Assembly: GCA_025618425.1 (NCBI GenBank)
Contig: CM046851.1
Location: forward strand, 2,977,807-3,041,806
Length of the DNA: 64,000 nucleotides
Origin: Heliocidaris tuberculata
Lineage: Eukaryota > Echinodermata > Echinoidea > Camarodonta > Echinometridae
Direction: 5' to 3'
The notes below the pieces were generated by a model. It did no database searches and was not told where the DNA came from. It saw only the letters and a list, made by a program, of their open reading frames with translations. The position numbers and the translations under genes are program-made. Below are positions 1 through 11,952 of this stretch, piece by piece (positions within the stretch are counted from its first letter, which is position 1; the number at the start of each line of letters is the position of its first letter).

Positions 1-203
1 ACTGCACTTTATAAGCACGGGCTTGAATTTCCTCCCCGCGTCGCACTAATACAGTGCACAAGTTTTACAGAAGATTCATCCCTTTCTGCCTTTCACCATG
101 GTCACCGTCATTCATTCCCTTTAAACTTTAGGCCTACACTAATACCCTTTTTATGAATGTAATTCATTTTTAACTTCAAAGTTCTGTACACAATTCTACT
201 CAC

Positions 204-503
204 CGATGGGACACCACTTAACCATATTACATAGTCTATTGACAGGACAAAATCCAACACGCAGTCTGCGAGGACGATGTTGAACGGAAAGATGTTGTGG
301 TTCTTTCGAAGTCGACGATGACAGGCGATTGCGAGTAACGTTGTGATCATGAAAACGATACCAAACATTGCTGTGACCCCACATGCATGTTGAAGGGCAC
401 GGTATGTCTCATCAGGGCAGCCATATGCAAAATCAAATGGATATTCGACATCAATACGCAGAGTCGTGATTTCATAAAACGTGTCGTTCAAGTCCATATC
501 CAT
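204..503 (-). CDS. Rhodopsin-type seven-helix receptor, first coding exon (partial)
   Basis: Reading leftward from an ATG at 503, 100 codons run to a strong splice donor (GTGAGT) at 203-198, so this is one exon and the remainder lies beyond the window. Residues 1-38 form an acidic, probably extracellular end with one NDT glycosylation site. Residues about 41-61 are a hydrophobic helix (TM1) followed by a basic loop, HRRLRKNHN. A second helix holds the NIVLAD motif, matching the N-L-x-x-x-D pattern of TM2 in class A receptors. TM1 lacks the usual GN pair (here MITTLL), which is unusual for the family. A ligand cannot be predicted. The receptor call rests on two helices and the loop only; other multipass proteins remain possible. 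Confidence 0.55.
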
Positions 504-1637
504 TCTGATACCACAGTCATAAAGACAACAGACGGAGCAACAGATTACAAAACCCGAACGGCGAAGATTTTTGTTGGTTTTCTCCAGACAACCAATGGCA
601 GTATTTTCAAGTCATTCAAATCATTGTAAAACAATTTCTGTATGCCTGATTCCGGCATTCATCGTAAATAGTGATGCATTTTAATCAACTGCAGTGCAGA
701 AACCTGAATTTCTTATCATTCATAACTCGTTTAACTTTTAATAATTCAAAACAGGATGTCGAAATTAGTGTACGGTATTCATCATTCTTCGCATCTGCGT
801 GGGTTTTTGCATGATTTAGCAGTCATTTACGTATTCGGAATCTGTAACAAAAGAATATGAAGGGTGCCAGCCAATCAGATAAAAATAGAAATCGATTTAC
901 CTATCATATCCTGTCCTGTTAGCTAAACACTTTTGCCTGTTGCACACAAGGCGTCATTTATCTGACATAGGACTGTGTCAGCGATTTTTGACACGCCGTA
1001 TGAGACTGGTATCGCACAAAAGTGCAAAGATTGCTTTGAATAATTGGCTTATAGACTAATTGCCTTCAGACCCGGGTCATACGAAGCGTCATTTCGATTG
1101 CGTCATTACCTGCGGTGATCGAGCCTGTGAAGGGAATTAACCATACGTCAGTTGTTTAATTTATTAACTTTGCCCAAGATTGAAAAAAAAAAATCACTGT
1201 TCCAGCTAATGCTGTAATCATAATTGCAAACCTTTAGCTCAGACAGGAATCGCTTGAGTTTTATAAGCTGATTGGTCGTTTATATATCAAGATATTTACG
1301 ATTGAACATTGATGTCGGGATAGAGTACCACCGAACCCTAAAGAACTCTTACGGTTGGCATACCTCGCTCTATCACAGAATACCGAACGGGCTGGAAACC
1401 CGCTCTGAAATCGCCAAGCGCTGGTGCTTGGTTTTTGTGACTGCAGCGCAGCGGAGAAGCCGAGCGACTTGCGCTAGCGATTGATCGCGATTTTCTCTTT
1501 TTTAGGATAGTAAACGGGGTCCATTTTCTCTCATACTTTCACATATCCTTAATTATTATATGTAGTTAGAGGACTGCACACAATTCACTGGCATTTGAGC
1601 TGATTTTACAATTTTTCACAAAGTTAATCAATCACTG

Positions 1638-1713
1638 TATTGTTTGCACTGTTTAATTTGCAATCACTTTTTTCAAGTATTGTTTGCACTGTTTAATTTG
1701 CAATCACTTTTTA
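1638..1713. repeat. Short tandem duplication (about 41-bp period)
   Basis: A unit starting TATTGTTTGCACTGTTTAAT occurs twice in a row, nearly identical. Confidence 0.85.
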
Positions 1714-2446
1714 AACGATATCAATCTTTCATGACATGCATGCCAAATACCGTACCAGTCACTGACGGGGTCCTAACGTCAACAAATGACTCCTTGTGCG
1801 AATCGGGCTTAAGCTTAAAACAAAACATCAAATTTGGCAAACAACTGCCCCGAAACTCTGTTTGGGGACTTCTCAGAGTTTCAGAGCATCTCTAGCGTAG
1901 CAATGTACACCAACCAATGAATCGTACAGAACACTTATCTTCTGTATTGCTAATGGTCAAATGTGTCGCTCAAATCAATCGGAACACCGTGAAATAATAA
2001 TCGTCACCACAACAGTTGGTAATCATCTTAACAATAGATGCCAATCAGATAGAATGTGAATGAAAAGCTCAATTTTGGCGGATTAACACATGGCAAATGA
2101 ATCAAAGCATCGCAATCGAACAATCAGAGAGCACCTGGATGATGTTAGGCGTCGGAGGGACCAAGGGCATCCGTCTCTATCTGTAGGGGCATATTGTTCA
2201 CTGCTTACTGCTACATGAATTCTAGTGCATTTTAACAATACAGTTGGCGTCACGACGTAGTGAAATAACGACCCGTGTGCACCGGGCCTAGTTGATAACA
2301 TAGGCCCATCAGTCGACAAAGACAGAGAGCTGAATGTACCGCTGGAACAACCCACATCGATATAAGTACAACTCTCTCACTAGAAAAAAAAAGTGCTGGC
2401 TGAGTTCAGTACCACCCTTGCTTACTATCCCTTGGAATATCATCAA

Positions 2447-2545
2447 CAACAACAACAGCAACAGCAACAACAGTAATAATAATGATAATAATAATAATAA
2501 TAATGACAGTAATCATAATAATGATTATAATAATAACATAATTGG
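2447..2545. repeat. Trinucleotide microsatellite (AAC/AAT)
   Basis: CAA/CAG repeats pass into AAT/GAT repeats, giving Asn-rich nonsense translations. It is simple-sequence DNA. Confidence 0.9.
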
Positions 2546-2924
2546 TCTTATTTACCCAGGGTAGTCATATCAATATCAATACTGCTCTTACTTCGGGCCC
2601 TGCAAATAATTATGAATAAAATGTTGTCTGAAAAGTAATTGTTACCTCACAGGAATACAAAGCTTTAAAATTTTGCAATGAGTCATCTTTTAGACTTTAC
2701 CTTTGCAAACACTTGCTTTAAAAGAGGGAGGAACAGGAATGAGAGGAGTTATATCAACCTTGTCCCATTTTTCAGAGGAAGATATGGAACAAAATAATGG
2801 ATGGCAAAAGGAAGCAGGTTCTTCAATTGAGAGCCTGCAGAAAGGGGGGGGGGCTCAAGGGGTTCAAGCACCCCACTCAGTTCAAGTCAGAGGAGGAAGG
2901 ATGAGAGAAGAGAAATAGGATAGA

Positions 2925-3148
2925 AAGACGAGAGACAGAGAGAGACCGAGAGAGACAGAGGCAGAAGAGACAGGAGAGAGAGACAGAGAAGGGACAGAGA
3001 GAGAGAGAGAGAGAGAGAGAAAGAAAAACAGAAGAGAGACAGAGAGAGAATAGAAAAAGAGAGAGAGATGGAGAGAGAAAGAGGGAGGGAGAGAAGGAGA
3101 AATACGAAGGAGAGTGAGAAAGAGAGAGAGAAATAGAAAGATAAACAA
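2925..3148. repeat. Polypurine GA-rich tract
   Basis: About 220 bases are nearly all purines on the plus strand with GAGA runs. A related tract is present at 16085-16300 in the duplicated unit. Such tracts can form triplexes, but no function is shown. Confidence 0.85.
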
Positions 3149-3797
3149 GGTGTATTTATATTTTCTTATGAGGGGAGGAGTGTCCTATTCACTAACTTTT
3201 AAACGAAAAGGATATATAGGCCTAATCGCCTATATATAACCATGATAACCGACACTTTACAGGTCATATTTCAAAATTGTCTCTTACCGACAGAGGGGTA
3301 ATATTGCTAATAGAAAATTCTGCTCTTTTTACAAAAAAATATCATATCTTTATAATCTTTTTATTTTCATTCTCAAAATGAGTACATGTACGTAGGAAAT
3401 CTAGGTCTAGATGTCCCCCCCCCCCCCGACCCCACGGGTCGACGTCAATGCCTAGAACCTAGTCCACTGCCTGGACTGTTCGCGCACGAACGCGATCCGT
3501 TGAGAAAATAATACACCCCCAACGCTAAAACTGATATAGCCCTTCCAAATCGACCCTCGCAAACGGGTGAAATTGTGGGGATCGCGCGATTAGTGGAGAG
3601 TCGCGCTCTGTGTGGGATATGCGTTAGAGAAAGAGCAGCGTTTAGGGAATAAACCAAATATAAAAAACGGACAGAATCTAGACTACCTAGAACCACGCTC
3701 CTGCTAAGCGCTTTGATCATCCAACTCTGTTGGTTTATAAGAATTAAGCAAAGCCCCCCCCCCCCCCTCCCCTTCCACCATCACAGTCCTCACTTTC

Positions 3798-3931
3798 GAG
3801 ATCGTTCCGCGTAACCTGGAGTTGACTTTCAACCGTATCAGTTTTTCATTAGGACTTGTCGCATATTGGTCGATTTTGTATTCATCTGCATCTTCTGTAT
3901 TTCACCTTGTTAATAATCCCGTGATATAAGG
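3798..3931 (+). promoter_or_regulatory. Conserved leader/promoter block of lectin copy A
   Basis: The 130 bases before the ATG, from ATCGTTCCGCG to GTGATATAAGG, are repeated with little change at about 16763-16896 and 17690-17819, each directly before a signal-peptide exon. Conservation in three copies outside coding sequence suggests the 5' UTR and proximal promoter. No clear TATA box is seen. Confidence 0.5.
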
Positions 3932-4390
3932 ATGTTACCTGTTTTGATATTAGTCCTAATTTTCTCAGCGATGCAGCTTACAAGTAAGTTCTTATTTCTA
4001 CTTAATCGTACTTTTTTTTCTCTACTCCATTACATCCATTTTATAATAACCTATACCATATATGCGAGAAGGAATATTATCCATGCTTGTTCATTTAATG
4101 CGTTAATTACTGGAGCAATTAAAACAACTTTCCCAAACGAATTGTGTCATTGTCAATAGTTTATATCATCAATTTTGTTGAAGAATTGTACGGCTCTTAC
4201 TAAAGTAATCAATGTTTTCATATAACCTGAAAGTCTGTTTATATTCCCCTTCATTTTCAAAGATGGGCCCTGTTTCATTGGATGGGCGAGCATAGGACCC
4301 GGATGCTACAATTTCACTACTAGTGCAGTGGCATATCCCGATGCTGTTTCATCTTGCAAGGCGACTGCAAGCAAAGAATTTGTTCCTTAA

Positions 4391-5222
4391 GCAAGGGTTA
4401 CACCGGAACCGAATCAGCTGCGAATACACCCGAATTTTCGAATTCGGGTGGATTCGGGAGCATTCTGTTCTCCCTCCCCGAATGGGCAAAAATTCGGGAG
4501 GTATTCTGAAACATTCGTGGAGGGATTCGGCTTGTTTTGAAATGTTCAAAACCATCCGAATACGCTAAAAAATGGTCCCGAATGTGGCCCCGACAAATTT
4601 CATTCGGGCCATATTCGGGATATATTCGGATGGAATTCGGCCGGATTCGGTTGGATTCGGGGAGGCATTCGGGGCATTCTAGGCAGATTCGGGCTTCGAT
4701 CCGAATCGCCATCCGAATACAGAGCAGAATACAGGCGAATAAGCCGAATAGGCCAGAATACAGCCGAATAGCAGACGAATAGGTCCGAATGAGGGGCCAG
4801 AATAACCCGAATAGCCTCGCGAATGTAGACAGATTGTGCAGGGATACCTCTGCCTCATTGCGCCTGTAGCATACAACGCCATATTCGTCCCGATTCGGGT
4901 CGACATTCGGGTCATTATTCGGGTGTAATCGGGGAATTCGGGCCATATTGGGCTCAATTCTGGTCACATTTGGCTCGATTCTGGCCTCTATTCGGATTGC
5001 CATTCGACTTTATTCGGGATGCCCAAAATCGATTCGGGTCAATTCTTGGCGATTCTGCTTGATTCGGGACCTATTCGGGACCTATTCGTCTCTGATTCGG
5101 GGAGCTCCCCGAATCAGAGACGAATAAGTTCCGAATCAACCGAATCCATCCGATTCAGGCCATATTCGGGCAGAATCGGTCCGAATTTATTCGGGAGAAT
5201 TCGGTTCTGGTGTAACCCTTGC
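4391..5222. mobile_element. TTAA-flanked element made of ATTCGG-type subrepeats
   Basis: The 832-bp insert begins GCAAGGGTTACACC and ends with the reverse complement, GGTGTAACCCTTGC. The terminal inverted repeats are about 24 bp with one mismatch, and TTAA lies on each side (4387-4390 and 5223-5226). Inside are dozens of copies of ATTCGGG/CCCGAAT in both orientations. It encodes nothing convincing. TTAA target duplication is typical of piggyBac-type transposition, so it is probably a non-autonomous element moved in trans; the family is unidentified. Confidence 0.85.
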
Positions 5223-7671
5223 TTAATAGCAACGAGGAGTGGTTAGTGTGCAATTCAAGCTATGTTCAACAGTTCAACGAGGGTTCGGGTTTCTGGATGG
5301 GGTGTACGGACGAGGCAGTAGAGGGAACCTTCGAGTGTAACGATGGCACACAGCTAGATACCAACAGTGGTAAGCAAACTTGTAATCATATAAAATAATT
5401 CAAAGTAAGTTGAATGAAAAATAAGAACGCTAACAGAGTTTTGGGGGCGGAGGTGGGGGGGGGATATTATCTCATTATCAAACTGATATAATTTCCGCTT
5501 GGACTTTATGATATTTCAATCGATATGGTGATAAGTTTAAACCAATTTGTGTAGATGATGTAAAAATAGAATTTTTCCCAACCAATATTTCAATGTTGAT
5601 TCTTAATGATTATTGCGAACGCTTAGTTTGCAGAATCATATAAAGATAAAATTTTGATTCTTTTTTATCCAGCGGTCTATTTTTCTCCCTCAAATACAAT
5701 GTTTACCTTGTATACGGTTGATCTTCCATACAGATTGGTGGGGTGCTGGTCGACCAGACAGCCCTGGTCATGCAGGTAGCGATCTGGACTGCATAATTTA
5801 TCATCCTTACTTTGGTTTGACGGATACAAATTGTGGATCTTCATTTGTCACACTTTGCGAAGGTGATTTTAATAAGGTTGCCATAGCTGTAATCCTCATT
5901 TGATGTTCATACGGGTTTTCATGATCTATTTCAATTTATGTTTTATTCAATTTTCATCTTTCTTCATTTCATCATGTTTATTTCCAAAGGTTAAAAAACC
6001 CACTTTTCTCACATCTGTATTACGTACCCTTCAACAAATGTTTTTTTTAAAGGGTTATATATTTTACTACTCATAATGTTCTTGTTGAAAGCCTACGAAT
6101 TCGTTTTTTCAATCTTTTTTAAAGTCATGAAATCTGGGGTATACTGAAAGGCGATATGAGACACATAGAAAAAAAAAGTACATAAGATTGATAGGTACTT
6201 TTTTTTTTGCTCCAAAATTCTCAGACAAACAAACAAACAACAAAATAGGTCATCAGGATTTTTGGATGGGTTTTACTCCGAAATTCTCTGACAAGCAAAA
6301 GCCAAAAAATAAATCGAAACAGAGATAGAAGGGTAATCATATTCTCCAGGTGCCTATTTAGGTGCAAATTCGCTGTCGAGGCACATCTGAAGGGGCTTGC
6401 CCAGCCCCCTTACCCCCTGATCCGACACTGCTTATAGGGTTAGAGGTTTTTTTTTTCCAAATCCATCTGGGCTATAAATCTTTGTAAAAATCCTTTCCAA
6501 AACAAGAAGGAGAAATAAATAGGAAAAGAAGAAAAAGGAAAAGGAAATGGTAATTGAGAAAAAGACATCCCCCCCCAAAAAAAAAATAGGAAAAATCAAA
6601 ATGAAAGAAAGAAAAAGGTGAATGTTTATTCGATGAAGCATGATCTGCAATTCGACAATGCTCTATCGACCATTGCTCTGCGGTCATTTTCAAGTAACTT
6701 TCCGAAATCCTAACTTCAACTTTGAACCTGACACTTTACCACACTATGACCCTTAACCTAACCCAAAACTTAACCGTAACTCTATTAAACTCTTACCTAA
6801 CCCAATATCTCTGACGAAACAAATCCCGAAGCAAATGTCGCCGGAGTATAGGTTAGATCACCAACATGACCAAAGTGGTGGGAAAGCCCCTCATGATCAT
6901 TGAAGGACACCTCCTATAAACTTGCCTCATCTTACACTGAGTTGTTTTGTTGGTATTTGGATAAATATAGTTTCCTTATTCACCCATTCACTGCTCTACT
7001 GAGTGGGTTCCAATTTTCGTTAAAAGAAAAACTAAGATAAGCCTCCGCCCCCTTTTGGAAAACTGAATTATTTTATATCTCTTTTTATTCTCTTCATGTA
7101 CTGTGTAAAGCGGTTAGAAAATATTGTATTAATAATGTAATTTCTTATAATTATTATTTATATTACTCCTGCCACTCGATGGGTCTTCATCTCCTTTTTT
7201 TATAGAGCAAATCTCCTTAAAACCTATACTAAGTTATCACGATCATAATGCATATTAATGGTTCATGCGATTGCAAGATTTTACATCGTATTCTAAATGT
7301 GTTTTTTTCTCTCACGCTGTTTTGGAATTTTAAAGAAATCGATACATTGTTTGAGTCATTGCTAAAATGCTGCGAAAAATGATCTCAAATTTCCAAAGGT
7401 TCTCGGTCCGATACTTTAATGGATTTAATATATAGCTATAGTTTTGAGATTTTAAAGCTCTTTCTGTACAACTTAATGATGCATGTTTGATCTATACTTA
7501 TGAATGAAATGATATTGAATGTACGTTTTAGCCGATGGAATGCTGCTTACTATTATTAATCAAATTCATTTGAAAACGAACGGCTCTGATAAAATTTCAA
7601 GAATTTGACAAGGAAAAGCAATTATAGATATCATTTTCCTCCATACAGTTGAGCCCATACCTGATGTTAAT

Positions 7672-7932
7672 ACTACCCAGACCCCTCCACAAACTACCAT
7701 TCAGTCCCCGACCACTCAGTCTCAGACCCCTCCACAATCTAACACCCAGTCCCCGACCACTCAGACTCCTCCACAATCTACCACCAAGTCCCTGACCACT
7801 CAGACCCCTCCACAATCTACCACCAAGTCCTCGACTACTCAGACCCCTCCACAATCTAACACCCAGTCCCCGACCACTCACACTCCACACTCTACCACTC
7901 AGGCCCCAACCACTCAGACCTGTCAACGACCC
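7672..7932 (+). repeat. Coding minisatellite in exon 4 of copy A
   Basis: Repeats of about 39 bp encode units like TTKSLTTQTPPQS. There are about six full or near-full units, some of 8, 12 or 15 residues, versus five regular units in copy B. Dense Thr, Ser and Pro suggest an O-glycosylated stalk. Confidence 0.8.
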
Positions 7933-8198
7933 AAACCCCGTTTCAAGTCGAGCCTCTTCTCCCTGGCCAAGGACAACGAGGGACGTTCTCTGATTGCTTC
8001 TGCCTCACTGATCACGTGATGGAGACTGTGCGACAGGTAAGCCTGATAAAATGTGCCATGATGTGCAGCGGCGGAGCTGGGTGCAAGTCATTCAATTACA
8101 AAGATGGGGTGTGCGAGCTGAATGAAGAAATCAGAGAGAATGTTGGTTCGAGCTACTTCTCATCATCTAATGAGTGCAATCATTATGGACTAATCTGA

Positions 8199-8870
8199 AT
8201 ATGGTTTTTAATCAAGACAACCTCATTTAAGACATGTAACGACAAAAGGATCACGTATGCGTTTCACTCTCTATCGTACTGTAGCCTATGCATATATATT
8301 TTTTTATTCGATTCACATGTTTAGGGGATTGATTTCATTCACTTTAATTTCATTACATTTATTCACGTGCCATTAATTTTTACAATTTTTTTAATTTTTA
8401 TTTTTTATTTTTACTTTTATTTTTTAAAAGTTGTAATATTTTCATCCCTAGTGCCTAAGTTACCAGGTGCATTTCGACTTGTGATCATATTAAAGGGTTG
8501 GTAGAAATTGAAAGAGTTCTTTTTTCGCAACTGGTTTCATCCATTAAAATATTTTCAGCTATTTTAAAAGTCTTGAAACGTCCAACTTATAAAGAGCAAT
8601 TATCTTGTACATGCATTTTTTTCATATACGTCAGATTACATAAATCAGCATGTATATTGTCGCCTAATGTTTACAAAGGTTATATATTTATGTGTCAGAA
8701 AATATATTTAGGGGCATGACTTTTGCCTCCTGGAGTATACAGAAGTGTGTTTTACAGTGATGTTAATGTTCCAAAATTATATGAAATTATGTAAATGAAT
8801 AATGTCACCTTATGTCTACAACTATGTGAATATGGTTGAATTATGCAAATATTCATCGTTTAAACTTTGT
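8199..8870. other. 3' flank of lectin copy A
   Basis: This is probably 3' UTR and downstream sequence, with no other gene seen. It matches 20433-21070. The last 250 bases (8621-8870) differ from 20821-21070 at a single position. Confidence 0.7.
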
Positions 8871-9142
8871 GGCGTAGCGTAAATCCAACCATTGAGGGAG
8901 CACTGGAATCACGGGGGGGGGGGGCTGGTCTTTATACTCGGTGAATGAAATACAAGAGTGTGGGAAGAGAGTTCTGTTATCTCCTTTTTTTCGTTCTCCC
9001 CCCTCTTTTTTCCCCCCCCCCCCCCCCCCCCCCTCTCTCTCTCTCTCCTCCCCTCCCTTTTCTCTCCCTCCCCTCCCTCCCCCTTCTCTTTGGCCATTTG
9101 ATTAGGAAACGTGCCCCCATGATACCTGTTGCTACGTCACTG
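8871..9142. mobile_element. Small hAT-like element with polypyrimidine core
   Basis: The left end reads GGCGTAGCG and the right end GCTACGTCACTG, matching inverted ends of the CAGTGGCGTAGC type; in the partner copy at 21070 the left end still has CAGT. The interior is a C/T-rich run (8982-9092). The shared insertion predates the segmental duplication. Confidence 0.55.
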
Positions 9143-9749
9143 CTTTTAAGCATCTGCCACCGTTTGAGCAGAGATTGCAATTGTCAAGTATGCATCTGTA
9201 AATGCTAAAGTATATTATTTTGTAATTACATTCCATAACGACATTCCAAAATCTGCAATAATATTTTGGATTATAGAACATTACATTCTCATATTTTCTT
9301 TCTTTTTTGTTTTGCTAGCGTTCTACCTCGTTGTGGTATTTTTGGTATTTTTAAGCTACAGAAACTAATGTTTTCTTAAACGTTCTCATTTGCAACTCTT
9401 AGCTTCTGACAGCACGTGGTGAAATGAATATTCGAATGTGTTTTAGGATTTTATAGTACTATGTGCTTGATCTATTGTTCATAAAGTCAACTTGTGTAAA
9501 ATCAATATATTATATGCAAGCCTTGCACACATATGTTCCCTTCTGATTTACTTGGTCATCCATTTATCATGTTTATTATTCTTTTGATTCAAAATGAAAA
9601 CGATATACATGTATACATGTCGTCTTCACCAGCTTCATATCGTTTCAGAATCTACAATTCCCAGTCAATAACAATTCATAATCTATTACATATCTGTTAC
9701 ATAATTTGATTAAAGAGCAAGCCAACACTCATAGTATAAGTTACTTTGA
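9143..9749. other. Intergenic, nothing recognised
   Basis: AT-rich sequence without convincing exons, RNA genes or repeats. Confidence 0.5.
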
Positions 9750-10320
9750 ATGAAAGCGAAAAGAAAGAAAGAACGAAAAATCGAGAGAAAGAATGTTTTG
9801 GGGAAAAACTGAACAAAATGGCGTAAACAATAAATATGTAATGATTTCTTTTTGAAAGTTGAGATGAATTAGAATAATGAGAATTTCATATTGGCCTGTT
9901 GGTAATATCACTGTGATGAACTTTCTTATTTGTTTATGAAATATATTGGCGTTGAATTTAATTGTTTTCAGTTTCGTTAATGAGCAGGGTGCTTTCTTCT
10001 TTTGGATGACTTCAAACCAAGGAAACCACACATGAGCAGTGACTGAGTACAGCCCCAGGGGAAAAGGTACTCGGGAGAAAACTGGAAATGTATGACATTT
10101 CAGTGATGTATGAAATTTCAGTGTACAAAAAGCACTAGAATTGACTTGCATTACATCAAGGTCACACGACTGAAATTGTCATTTAGTAAATAAATATCAG
10201 CTTTCAAACATTCTACAGTTTCTTATTGCTTGTTCATTTTTTTAAAATGAATTTCATCCTTTTCTGTTAATCATCTGCATTCAACCAAAGCGATTCGTAA
10301 TGAAGGTTGGACTGCCCTTG
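9750..10320. mobile_element. Decayed copy of the AGGG-AATCCAACC foldback family
   Basis: Internal blocks match the better copies at 26405, 34551 and 56340: a segment with GGTAATATCACTGTGATG (9900-9917), a block around GAGTACAGCCCCAGGGG (10044-10060), and a right end reading GGTTGGACTGCCCTT (about 10305). The left end is blurred. A 136-codon minus-strand open frame inside it is a by-product. Confidence 0.6.
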
Positions 10321-11810
10321 AAGCATGTATTGCTCAATTAATCAGATAATAGTCGCCCAGTTGTGAAACGCTTGATTTCTCTTGCATGACCATAATGTTG
10401 TGGATAAACATAATGAGTGTCTCCATTCGCTTATGTTCTGAGGCAAGGTGTAACGAGAAAGGGAAAAATAAGAGTGCTGAGTCAGTATGAATAGCAATAC
10501 TTCCTTTAAGCGCAAGTAATGGAGTTTCGGTACATCAGTCCATCAAACTGGGGGGGGGGGGGGGGGGAGGGGCATATAATGAATGACGCTTGACTTGTTT
10601 TCTTTTAAAGCTCACAGAAAGTCTCGGTAGCAAAAAACATACTGGCAAGAAACTTATCTAACATAGTCACATTCTATTCTTGTTTTATCATAAGACACAT
10701 GTACGAGATTATTTAACATTCCATTCACGATTTCGAACAAATTTTAGTGTAAATATCTGTAAGAAACGCTTGGTAACGGCTTTTCACTGCCTCACGCTAA
10801 GACCATATCCACCCGAAGGTTCCCCGCACAATAAACCCAGCGCTTCGCTCTGTGTGTAGCGTATTCTATAACACACAGCAATCCATGAATCCCCATGTGC
10901 GTAATGTGTGTGGCCGTTGTCTGAATTTACATCCCCTCTTTTTTGGGCCAGGGATTTTTATTACTTTTCACCTCTCATTCGATAAATATTTCACTTGAGG
11001 AGGAAAAAACTTCACAGTATCTTAGTTATGTTAGTACCCTGCTATTTATTAAGTAAAATCAAAGAAATCTCACGAAAAGTTTTTGAGAGCTTCCCAAAAC
11101 TATCTGTTACCTTTAAAGGGGTCATTACCGACAAAGTCTCCCATAGTAATTAAATAATTATCGACCTTGCTCCGTAAAGTATGATGATTTGATACACAAT
11201 TCCTCACTGCATTTTGACAGAACATTTTTCATTAACGTTATTAATACTGAAAACATCGAGCTGGGTTTTTTTTAAATCCAAGGTCATGACCACATGAGGT
11301 CGGTGGGGGTAATGAGTACATCATTAAAGAAACGAACACCATTTAAATCCATGTAGATATTGGAAATGTAAAATGTCACAGCAGGAGCTGTATATTTTGT
11401 AAGTTTGTACTGCCAGATTCTGAGATTTTGAATCACAAAATATTATTTTTATGTTCTCTGGTTGCTGACAAAGAACACGTGTGACTGCATTGATGTGGTA
11501 TCAAACTGCAAGTGAAGCTTTATTCATTAACAACTCTTATATATGCATGTATCCACAGTGTCTGCACATGGCAGTTACATAACATACAGCTGGCATGGAT
11601 TAATAGGTGTGGCTGGATGGAGCAGGGATTAGTGAGATAGGAAACAGGCAAGGAGATTAGGGTAGGAGATTGAAAGTAAACAAGAAAGAGTGTGGGAATG
11701 GAATGAGATGAAATGATCAGTACACAATAATTATATGTCCTCACGTTTGACTTGATAGTGAAGACAGGACACCACTTATACCAAAGGGGCCAGGGTGGGA
11801 TTGGGGTATG
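10321..11810. other. Intergenic, nothing recognised
   Basis: This holds a poly(G) run (10551-10567) and otherwise unstructured AT-rich sequence. No gene is supported. Confidence 0.5.
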
Positions 11811-11812
11811 CT

Positions 11813-11952
11813 GGGGAGCGTTTCATGAAAGGAAGTTGTCGGATATTTCATCCGACAACTGTTATAAGCTACTGAAATCTTGCATCTGATTGGCTGAGAG
11901 CAAATTTGTCGGATAAAATATCTGACAAGTCCTTTCATGAAACGCCCCCCCC
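11813..11952. mobile_element. Inverted-repeat MITE with GCGTTTCATGAAAG ends
   Basis: The arms GGAGCGTTTCATGAAAGGA and TCCTTTCATGAAACGCCCC flank about 140 bp that also contains TTGTCGGAT/ATCCGACAA inner arms. It is a short non-autonomous element. Confidence 0.75.

Larger units (their letters stand above)
504..2700. other. Non-coding flank upstream of lectin copy A
   Basis: No gene is supported here. From about 936 the sequence is alignable, with gaps, to about 13768-14470, so it is the left part of the duplicated unit. It contains a short tandem duplication (1638-1713) and a trinucleotide tract (2447-2545). Short open frames have no protein-like features. Confidence 0.6.
3932..8198 (+). pseudogene. 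C-type-lectin-like/PAN gene, copy A: broken by insertion and frameshift
   Basis: Exon 1 is 3932-3983 (signal peptide MLPVLILVLIFSAMQLT, donor GTAAGT). Exon 2 is 4263-5369, the first two thirds of a C-type lectin-like fold (W-x-SIGPGCYNF, then FWMGCTDEAVEGTFEC). Exon 3 is 5734-5862, its end (DWWGAG, TNCGSSFVTLCE). Exon 4 is 7649-8198, a Thr/Pro/Gln linker and PAN/apple-like domain. Splice sites and phases match copy B. An 832-bp element flanked by TTAA (4391-5222) interrupts exon 2, and the reading frame meets TAA at its edge. Exon 4 lacks one base near 7996 relative to copy B, giving TGA at 8017-8019 before the apple-domain cysteines. Removing the element still leaves a +1 offset in exon 2. 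A secreted full-length product is therefore not expected; a short truncated lectin fragment could still be made. Confidence 0.8.
936..8870. repeat. Segmental tandem duplication, unit 1 (carries lectin copy A)
   Basis: This segment recurs in the same order and orientation at about 13768-21070: shared upstream blocks (936-1030 with 13768-13880; 2300-2430 with 14280-14460; 2690-2900 with 15845-16060), the leader and exon 1, exons 2-4, and the 3' flank. Unit 2/3 differs by inserted mobile elements and by an extra copy of the leader and exon 1. Boundaries are approximate. Confidence 0.8.

Noticed and set aside
4398..5003. 201-codon minus-strand frame with repeated RIEPN/IRPNS
   Set aside because: It is translation of the ATTCGG subrepeats in the mobile element, not a gene.
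9741..10151. 136-codon open frame on the minus strand
   Set aside because: It lies within a decayed F1 foldback element, has no domain or splice context, and its composition follows the repeat.
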